Shown here: positions 18,660 through 26,894 of the stretch, in pieces
How positions within the stretch are numbered: the stretch's first letter is position 1
How the letters are laid out: every line of letters begins with the position of its first letter
NCBI RefSeq assembly: GCF_000315625.1
Contig: NW_005434660.1
Coordinates: 857,571-884,464, forward strand
DNA from: Guillardia theta CCMP2712
Lineage: Eukaryota > Cryptophyceae > Pyrenomonadales > Geminigeraceae
Direction of reading: 5' to 3'
Length of the DNA: 26,894 nt
The notes under the pieces: generated by a model
Seen by the model: only the letters and a program-made list of their open reading frames with translations
Databases searched by the model: none
Told to the model about the DNA's origin: nothing
Made by a program: the position numbers and the translations under genes

Positions 18660-19290
18660 TCCAGCCACCGGGGGCCGGCCCGGGCCTGGGCCCGGGAGGC
18701 TCAGGGCTTCGGTGAAGGCTCCGGCGGACTCTAGCCGAATGATATAGTGACTGAGCCGCGGGCCCGGGGCCCGGCCCGGACCGGACGGTCACACTGAGGC
18801 TGAGCCGGCTGCCAGTGAGTCACAGTCAGTGCGGCACCGGGCCGCGGCCCTATGTATGCCGCGGCCGCGCCGCTGAGCCGCTCCCCCCGCGGCGCCGGGC
18901 GGCCAGCCCCCGCTGGCCGCCCCCCGGCCCGGCCAGGGATCCGCGCGGGGCCCCCGCCGGGGCGGCCGGGGGCGGGCCCCGGCGGCAGTGAGTCAGGCGT
19001 GCCCGGGCCCGGGGGGCCCCGGGCGCCGTCGGAGTCCCGGACTCGTCACGGTACGGTAGTGATCATGATGATTGATTGAAACTTACTCCGGCGAATGGCG
19101 GTTGAAAGTCACTGAGTACCGTACGGTAGTACTCGGAACCCGGCGGCGGGCCCGCGACGGAGTACTACAGTACTGGTACGGTCCCACTGGCCTGCGGCCC
19201 CCCGACGGCATTCGCGGCACCGGCGGCGGCGCCCACCATCATTCCGATGACCACCCCCCGGTATTAGAATGATTTAGACTTGAAAGGACC
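18660..19290. other. GC-rich island B in the divergent intergenic region
   Basis: Extremely GC-rich sequence with long GGGCCCGG and GGCCGG runs (18660-19030), then a GTAC-rich part (19040-19180) with CGGTACGGTAG, GTACCGTACGGTAGTAC and GTACTACAGTACTGGTAC. It shares ACTGAGGCTGAG, GTACGGTAGTAC, TCACGGTAC and TCATGATG with island A. It ends abruptly in AT-rich sequence from about 19265. No credible coding frame. Confidence 0.55.
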
Positions 19291-20252
19291 CCTCCTGGAG
19301 TGACTCTCGTTGACTTTCCTTCAATAAAAAGACTAATAAAAAGAGTACTGGAAGGAACGGCGGTACATTTTGATCCACAGGTTCTACATTGCCGGTGAAC
19401 ATTTGAATTTTGAACTGCAATTTTCAAAATTGCACCAATGATACTTTCCAAGTTATCTCTCTGACCTTGGGAATTTCACTCATCGTCACTTTACAATTAG
19501 CCACCCCTACCCCCTAAGATGATATTGAATAGTACCCCACCCTACTTCTTTCCGGTATGTCACCGTACAGGTACCCCTCTTGACTACCTCAAACCACCCC
19601 CACCCCCTTCATGGTCTTGTTTTTTTCATAAACAGCGAGTCGCCTTTCAGAATGACAGCAGCTAGTCTGACGTGTCGGCAGAACGGCATGCATACATGCT
19701 CGAAGTCGAATCATCCTGTCTATCTTGGAGCTATCTTCATCCTCTCTCTTCCTTGCCCCCTCTCTGCCTGACTAAGTCCGCCTCTCTGCCTCCTCAGTTC
19801 CCCCTCCTATCTGGCATCAGCGGTTCCTGACTTTGATGTCCCTCCTTCCTGCCTGTACTTCCCTTCAGTCGCTCTCTCCTGAGATCTGATTCCTTGGGTG
19901 ATGCCTTTGAAGTTCTATGAATGTTGCTTCCTGTGATATTGGACTTCAAAGTGTATGAGCGTCGCTCTCTTCTTGAGCGACGCCTCCAGCCGCAGCTGCA
20001 GCCGCAGCTATTTGAATTTGAATGTCTCCCTGTAGCCTTGAAATGCACCCGCCTAGGTGATGATGAGCTCGTCCATGTATCAGCAGCATTATCTGTGGCA
20101 TTTGTTTCTGACTAATACTGATGTGCATGCCTCACACCATGCATTTCTAAAATTGAATCCCTGTGGCTGTATATTGACGATTTTGTGGCATAGCAGGAGT
20201 CAAATGAAAGCATGAAGGACAAAGGAAATGCTGTGAGTGTGGAGTCTGAAAG
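19291..20252. other. Upstream region of the ankyrin/membrane protein gene
   Basis: AT-richer sequence with a short hairpin (TGCAATTTTCAAAATTGCA at about 19418-19436) and CT-rich stretches around 19740-19870. The promoter and 5' UTR of the downstream gene are presumably here. I see no exon that I can support. Confidence 0.45.
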
Positions 20253-23200
20253 ATGAAAGCGCTTCAAATCTTCAAGGATGGCGGGAAGGAAAGGAAACTT
20301 CATCGATTATGCGCAGGAAATGAAGCTCTCCTGGCAAAAGAATGCGCGTTGAAGGAGAGGAGTGCTATCTGTGCCAAGGACGAGCGAGGGTTGACTCCGA
20401 TACATGTTGCCTGCTGCAACCTCAACTCTCAGGCTCCGGACATTGTGGACGCCATAGTCTCGATCGACCCACTCTCCTGCCGTCAGGTGGACAACCTGAA
20501 GCAGCTGCCGCTGCACATCGCGTGCAGGAATGAGGGCGGGGAGGAGGGAGACACCCCCAACGTCGTCAAGTTGGTGAGGGTCCTCGTCAAGTACTACCCC
20601 CAGGCCGTGACTGAAGAGGACATGGATGGGTTGCTGCCTGTTCATTGGGCAATGCGGAACCCTGTCAAGGGCATCAGCGAGGCAGTGGAGCTTCTCCTCA
20701 AGATCTACCCTGACAGTGCCGTCGCCCAGCCCTACTGCATTGGAGGCCTCGGGGTCGACAGCTTCTGGAACGAGCTGGCTGAGATCTTGAGGAGGACAGA
20801 CGGGTTGCAACAGAGGAGGGAAACCTTGTCGAATGCTGTGATCGCCAAGACGAGGTCATGGCCGACGGGGCATTCGAACATGGCGGCGTTCGATTGCGCG
20901 TACGAGGACATCAGGTTCATGTGCCCTGTGCTGCAGATGAAGAGGATCTTCTTCACCGCTCTGAGGGACCGGGTCGCGATGCTCTACAACCAGGGCCAGA
21001 AGAGAACGCATAAAAGGAAGTCCTTGCAGGCGTTTGCCTCCTCTTACTGCGACAAGCTGGTCGGGAAGAAGAGCTCTGCGTCGAGTGAGGAGGGCGTCTC
21101 GAGGGCGCACCCGTCCCTGAGCACGTCCTCCATTTTCACGACAGACAATCTGGTGTTCTACAGAGAGTGGTTGGTGGCATCCTCCGACCTCCCCCAGCTC
21201 CTGTTGAATGTGAAGCACTTGCCGCAGATTTACACCCCCAGTCTGATAGGATCCCTTACTTCCATGCAGGATGCCTGGTACAGGAAGCTGCAGCGGATCG
21301 CTCCCAAGGATATCCTCGTGCTGCGCGAGCACATGCCGGTGCACCTAGTAGCGGCGCACGAGGGGGAAGACGCGGTGTTGATGCTGGATCTGCTGATGAA
21401 CCTGGACAAGAGAGGGATGGAAATGCGCAACTGCCTTGGGCAGAGCCCTCTGCATGTCGCATGCAGCAACGAGAGCGAGTTCGCGGAGGAGTTGGTGTCG
21501 AAGATCTTGGAGAACAACCCTGAGACAGCCTTTGCGCAAGACCACAAGGGAATGCTCCCCCTCCATCACATCTGCTTGAACAGCGGGCCCGTGGCAGGAT
21601 CGATAGCAGGCAGGCTCATCTCTGTGTACGCTCCTGCTGCCCAGGTCGCGGACGACTTCGGTCGCCTCCCCATCGAGTGCATCCCCTTCTCTGCCAGCGA
21701 CAGCGTCGGAGAGCTGATCAAGTCTGTGGTGCGAGCGTTCCCTGCGGGAGCAAGGATCCTCGACAAGGAGGGGAACAACATCCTCCACCGGGCGAGCAGG
21801 TCGATAGGGCTGAATCCCAAGATCCCAGACATCCTTGAGTCTTTCTTGGACCTCAAAATTCGTCCCAACGCATGCTCCCTCTACAACTTCGAGAAGATGC
21901 TCCCCATGCACATCGCGGCTGTCTCGCAGGAGGAGGACGCGTCTCGGTGCATCGAGATGCTGGCAGACGCTTACATCCCCGGCTCGTGGGCACAGGACGC
22001 CAACGGCGACACCTCCTTGCACATCGCGATCCGCAACAGGAACTTGGAGTCCGTGCGGGTGCTGACAAACAAGGGGAGGGACAAGGCCCAGCACATTCAG
22101 AATTCAGAGCACAAGTTTCCTCTCAACCTCGCGAGCTCTCGAGCTTTCCGTGAGGTGATCTGTCACCGGGGCAACAGCGAGCAGGGCGATACGTTCCCCA
22201 GGAGGATTGCGGACTTCCTGTCCATCGTCTGGTTCGGCGTGTCCATCGTCGGCACCGTCCGCACAGTGAAGGGGACGAGCTTCTGGTGGTTCCAGATGCA
22301 GATTGCGCTGCTGGTCGCGTGGTTTGCAGTGTCCTTGCTGTACCTTCTTGTGGTGCTGCACGTGATACAGCGGGGGAATTGGGTGTCAAAGTTGATCATC
22401 AAGGTCATCCCAGCGCTCAAGGAGCACCAGGGGTTCCTCTTCATCATGCCGCTCTCCATTCTCCAGGTCTACTTCAACCTCAAGTACTTCGACAGCTTCC
22501 AGCTCTCCGACCAGATCGTCCTCGCGTCAGCGTGCGTGCTCGTCTCGCAGCTCGCGCTGCTGGAGGACGGCTCTCGCTTCCATGCTCTGGAAGTCGTGCA
22601 GGGCCTGTCCTACCTCGAGGTCTTTGTCCTCTTCCTCTTCCGTGTCATGGAGTTCATGGCTCGAGTGACCGTGCTCGCCATCGCTGCCCTCGACCTCGTC
22701 CACTGCAACGAGGAGACTTGCACTGTGAAGGAGACGGTGGCTATCATCTTCTTTGTCGAAGTCGCCCTCCTCCTCGTCTTCCTCCGCGTCACAGCCTCTC
22801 AAACCTTGCTCAGCACGGATTTCACAGAGCAGTTCTTCCTTGGAGCTTCCATCGTCTTCAATCTTATGGCTGTGTTCTCCACTCCTCCCCAGACCATGAT
22901 CACGTATCTGGGGCTGGTGCAGTCGGAAACAGCCTTCATTGGTAGGGAGGAGGAGGAGCTGAGGATTATTATTGTAATTATCATGATTATCATGCTGATT
23001 ATCATTATCATGATGGTGATGGTGATGGTGATGGTGACAACGACGAAAATGTCCTCTCGATTATTTCCTAAGCATATTTGCAGGAGAAGTCAAGCTCCTC
23101 GATGCATTCATCCTCCTCTCCATCCGCGCCCTCTCCAACTGCGCCTACCTTGCCGTTGCCTACAAGCTGGATCCGGCCTACAGCCTCTGGGAGAATCAGA

Positions 23201-23713
23201 CGAAGACGCTGGTCATGATCGCTGCCATCATCAGCATACCAGGGCAGATGTTGTTCGCGTACATCCGGTACATCCTGTGGAGCACGATAGAGCAACAGGT
23301 GGACGTGCGGTTCAAGCTCATGAGCAAGAGAGAGAAGATCCTCAACTCGCGCAGTCACGACACGTCGGCCAACGATCAGATGAAGTTGATCAATCACTCC
23401 ATCCTCACGCTAGGAAAGTTCTACCTCAACTACCGCGCCAGGATGGAGCGGGAGGAGCAGATTGTCTCTGACAACTCCGCCGTGATCGAGACGGAGCCCG
23501 GCATCCCGAAGCGTATGAAGAGAGCTAGAGGTCGTCTGTCCGCCTGTTGCCCCATTCAGTCCTCTGCTCTGCTCCTCTCCATTCCCGATTGCTCACATGC
23601 CCTCTCTTCCTGTCCTCCCCTCTCCTTCTCTTTTCCCCACAACAAACTCCTGTCTTGCTCTACATCCCATTAACATCTCCCCCCTCCCCCCTCCCCTGCC
23701 AAAGATTATCCTT

Positions 23714-23769
<56 letters not shown>

Positions 23770-24037
23770 CCTACACCCCGCCTACCAATCCTCCTCTCTC
23801 CTCTTCCTTCTTTCCGCCATCATCCATGCAACGTCTCTCCTCCTCCTCTTGACTGTCTTGGAGCAGGACGACAGCCGGGCGAGCGTGAAATTCTCCCACT
23901 CATGATCCCCGGACAGAATTTTGACCCAGAGATGTCGTCGCTGCATGAGATTGTCCCCAAGATCTCGCTGAAAGCCACTGAGACTCCAGGTCATGGAGGA
24001 TAGTCGGAAAGAGAAGAGGGGGGACTCGAAGTGTTGA

Positions 24038-24092
<55 letters not shown>

Positions 24093-25973
24093 AGGGTAGG
24101 GAAAGGAAGGGGAAGAGCATGGTCAGAGGTGGTGGAGGATGGATCGAAGGAGGAGGGGGACAGGAGTTGCGAGAATGAGGGCAGCAGCAGCCGGTGACCT
24201 GCTGCTGCTGCTGGTGACCAACTGGAGAAAGGAGAAGGCTTCTTCATGCGATGTGCTTGCTGACGGGATTCACAGGATGCAAATGGGAGGACATTCTTGA
24301 GAGCGAGCCTGCCTTGAGGGGACAGAGTTTTTATATGGACCAGCTGCTCGATCAAGGTAACTAGACTCCGACTCCTTCCTGTCCTCCTCCCGTCCGTCTC
24401 CTCTGCTGCCCTTTCCCAGTCTTCTCGTCCTTTTTTCGCCGTTTGCCTCCTCCTTCCCCCGTCTTCGGGGTACTCCTGTTCCACTCTGTCCCCCACTCCT
24501 CCCGCTCCTGCTCGTGCTCGGGCTCCTGCTTCTCGTGCTCGTGCTCGTGCTCGTGCTCCTGCTACTCCTGTTCCTGTTCTTGCTTCAGCTTGTACTGACT
24601 GTCTCTATACCAGATGTGTTCGAGGACTTCCGGGAGATCCACGACTCGTTTCTTCCATTAGAGCCAACCTACATGGCGACTGAGGGGTTGGGAAAATTCC
24701 TGATGAGGAGCTGGTATGCTCACTCCCCCCCTCTCTTGAAGCATACCGCTGCTACTTGTGTCCTCTCTTTCTCTCTTCTCTCCCCCTCCCCTTCCCTTTC
24801 CTCTTCCTTACCCTTCTCCTCCCCTGTCTTCTCCTGCTCCCCTCCCCTCCCCCCGCCTCCTTCCCCCACCCTCTTGCCTCCCCTCTCTTTCTCCCTTCTC
24901 TTCTTGTTTCCTCTCCTCTCTTGTCATAGATAGTTGCATCACTCCTTTTTCCTCATCTCTTTCTTGCTCCCTCCTGGTCCTCCTTCTCCTTCTCCTTCTC
25001 CTTCTCCTTCTCCTTCTCCTTCTCTTGCTCGTTCCTCCTCCTCCTCCTTCTCCTCGCCTCTCTCCACTGAATTGTCGATCGCAGGTCGAACGGCATTGTC
25101 GTGTGCCAACTTGTCTTCTCAAACGCACACCTTGACAGGCGAACTTGGATGGTGAGAGGAAAATCTCAGCTCAATCTCTTCCTCCTCGTCCTCCTCCTCT
25201 CCCTCAGCTCAAACTTCTTCTCCTCCTCCTCCTGCCCTGTCCCTCTCCTCCGGCCTACATGTGCCTCTGGCACTACTTCAAGTTCTTCTCATCCCCTCCA
25301 TCTCCTCCTTCTCATGCCTTCCATTCAGGTCAGAGCGACGCTGCAGAACTCGCTGCATCGGAAGCAACAAATCTCCAAGGCACAGACAGTGAGGACCTAC
25401 CGAGCCGAGGAGGTGAAGACTGGAGGGGAAGAGGGGAAGGGCAGGAGCAGGAGCAGAGGAGCAAGAGGGGGGGAGGGGGGGGGGCGAAGGAGGAGGAGGA
25501 GGAGGAGGAGGAGGAGGATCATGAGGGCTGTGGGGTCTGACAGCAGCCGCAGGCTCCGCTTTCCCTCAACCCCATCAGGCTCAAAGTTCTCATCTCAGAG
25601 CTCATCCGCTGCTCTCCCGACCAGATCGAAGTTCACAGCAACGAGCAGCGCGAGCGAGTCCGCACGGACCAGTCAGAGGCCACGATCAGCCTGCTGCCCT
25701 CTTCCTCCGTCCTTGACCGCAGGACCCCCGAGCAGCTGCTGATCGAGATGGAGAGGACGATCATAGAGCTGGGTGAGATGCGGAAACTCTCCTTCCCTCT
25801 CTCCCACGTCGTTCAGGTCGTCCCAGTCGAGCTCCCTCCCTCCCCCTTCCGCGAACACGCCGCAAACTTGGCAGCTGATGTCAGCGCTCTCTCCCTCCCA
25901 TGGAATGAGCACGCCGGGGATCAAGACGTGTACGCTGGCGTGATGTACGAGGAGGAGGGGAAGGACAACGAGG

Positions 25974-26034
<61 letters not shown>

Positions 26035-26894
26035 AGAGGACGAGGACGAGGATGAAAAGGTTGAGAATGAAGTTGGAGCGCGTCAAGAGGAGAAAAGAGA
26101 AAAACAGGAGGAGGTGGTGGTGGAGGAGGAGTGGCAGAAGGAGCAGAAGAAGGTTGACACGGGATCAAACGGTGCGAGGGCTCGGCAGGCGGAGGTTCCG
26201 GTTCATCAGCAGTCAAGTCCAGCTGCACCCCAGCTGAGGCCTGAGGTGTCAAACCGAGCGCAGAGGGTGGAAGAGGAGAGGAGGCGGAGGATCGAAGGAT
26301 CGAGAGCTCCCAGCATACCTCCAGCTGCCCCCTATCAGCACGGGACGTCGCCGTCTGGCTCGAGCAGCTCAGGACTTCGCGTCTCTTCCCCCTCGCACTT
26401 TGTGCACAGATCTCCCTATACCAACGAAGCGTCATCCTCTCCTCCTCCTCGCGTCTTCAGCCCCTCGCCCTCCCCTGCTCCTCCTCGCGCCTTCAGCCCC
26501 CGCTCCTCTGCTGCTATTCCTGCCTCCCTACAGCTGCATGATCGTCGTTCTCTTCCTAAGTTGCTCCAGAGCAACCGGGAAGATGAGCCACAAACGGTCA
26601 CGGTCAAGATCTTTGACAAGCCAGCTGGAGGAGGGACGGGAAGTGGGGCGGAGAGGCGAGGGAGGAGCGAGAAGAGCTCTGTGTTTGCTGCCTTGGACAG
26701 GCCGTCAGAGAAGATGGAGAGCGAGAAAGAGAGGAAGGAGAAGAAACTTGAGCAGGTCGAGAGGAAGGGACGACCTGATATGGAGCAAGTCAACGGCGCG
26801 GGAGTAGCGACGAGGAGGCCTGTGACAGGAGGGAGCGAGAGGAAGAGCGAGAGACTGCTGGGTCAGAGCTGGAGGCAGGAGCGCGATCAGCAGC
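20253..26894 (+). CDS. Ankyrin-repeat multi-pass membrane protein with long charged C-terminal tail, 3' end outside window
   Basis: Exons: 20253-22941, 23084-23530, 23867-23989, 24276-24356, 24614-24713, 25085-25151, 25329-25388 and 25553 to beyond 26894; at least 1636 residues, all phases consistent. Residues about 45-640 hold about ten degenerate ankyrin repeats (GLTPIHVACCN, KQLPLHIACRN, GLLPVHWAMRN, GQSPLHVACSN, GMLPLHHICLN, KMLPMHIAAVS, GDTSLHIAIRN). Residues about 654-960 contain about nine hydrophobic segments, e.g. FLSIVWFGVSIVGTV, VAIIFFVEVALLLVFL and TLVMIAAIISIPGQMLFAYI. The layout recalls ankyrin/TRP-type channels, but I see no clear pore or TRP box. The LALLEDGS and FRVMEFMARV segments also faintly recall XK-related scramblases. 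The tail carries a helical region, an (Asp-Glu)n tract near residues 1330-1360, then Lys/Glu-rich coil and Ser/Pro repeats (RVFSPSPSPAPPRAFSPR). The ATG at 20253 opens the long frame. The first exon is far longer than is usual here, hinting at a partly retrogene-like or intron-poor origin. Confidence 0.8.
23714..23769. repeat. (TGCTCC)n hexamer array, left arm of an inverted pair
   Basis: About nine TGCTCC hexamers in the intron 23531-23866, upstream of the 123-nt exon 23867-23989. It is the reverse complement of the array at 24039-24092. Confidence 0.93.
24039..24092. repeat. (GGAGCA)n hexamer array, right arm of an inverted pair
   Basis: About nine GGAGCA hexamers in the next intron (23990-24275), complementary to the array upstream of the exon. 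It is purine-rich on the sense strand, unlike the neighbouring introns of this gene. Confidence 0.93.
24498..24592. repeat. Degenerate GCTCCT/GCTCGT hexamer array
   Basis: GCTCCTGCTCGT-type hexamers with substitutions fill part of the intron 24357-24613. They belong to the same hexamer family as 23714-23769. Confidence 0.85.
24979..25023. repeat. (TTCTCC)n intron array
   Basis: About seven TTCTCC hexamers in the intron 24714-25084, part of a 350-nt sense-strand pyrimidine tract. Confidence 0.88.
25975..26053 (+). repeat. Coding (GAGGAC)n repeat encoding an Asp-Glu tract
   Basis: About 12 GAGGAC hexamers in frame in the last visible exon encode alternating Glu-Asp. It is the only hexamer array in the window that the proposed models place in translated sequence, and the frame stays open on both sides. 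Confidence 0.88.

Noticed and set aside
24808-25128. Arg/Glu-rich minus-strand frame
   Set aside because: Reverse translation of a CT-rich intron of the ankyrin/membrane gene.
25740-25815. Intron after residues MERTIIELG
   Set aside because: A GT donor-like GGTGAG occurs at about 25770, but splicing there breaks the phase of the following VVPVELPP frame, whereas reading straight through stays open and gives sensible sequence.

Overview
The window is eukaryotic nuclear DNA from an intron-dense, moderately GC-rich microbial eukaryote. Genes are cut by many short introns (about 40-100 nt, plus longer repeat-filled ones) with GT..AG ends, many of them pyrimidine-rich on the sense strand, and exon phases join cleanly. 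The family content (TBC, an AMPK-related kinase with UBA, PDZ, PPR, ankyrin channel-like) and the CT-rich short introns would fit a cryptophyte such as Guillardia theta; that name is inference. I see no bacterial operons, tRNA, rRNA, insertion sequence or CRISPR array.

Layout, left to right. 148-1067 (+): last exons of a TBC-domain (Rab GAP) protein. 1313-3730 (-): nine-exon AMPK-related kinase with a C-terminal UBA and a long disordered N-terminus. 3731-4945: mostly unassigned, with a 7-bp minisatellite. 4946-5670 (-): a small gene I do not recognise. 5973-6752 (-): PDZ-domain gene, 5' end unresolved. 6753-8262: intergenic, with a very GC-rich island and a large inverted repeat. 8263-14264 (+): a 26-exon gene, about 1301 residues, that I read as a tandem duplication of a module pseudokinase / EF-hand-like pair / Sfi1-like F-x-x-W repeats. 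14691-18529 (-): a 13-exon pentatricopeptide-repeat protein, about 634 residues; the 374-nt assembly gap lies wholly inside its last intron. 18530-20252: intergenic with a second GC-rich island sharing words with the first. 20253-26894 (+): ankyrin repeats, about nine membrane segments and a long charged cytosolic tail, running off the window end.

These are independent single-copy-looking genes and nothing indicates one shared pathway. The most novel object is the tandem pseudokinase protein. Its two halves align with each other through the kinase-like, EF-hand-like and W-repeat parts, and both kinase-like halves have lost the HRD and DFG motifs, so a scaffold or calcium-responsive role at centrin/basal-body structures is a reasonable hypothesis. 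Exon coordinates were derived by hand from splice dinucleotides, phase and protein continuity; no transcript data were used.
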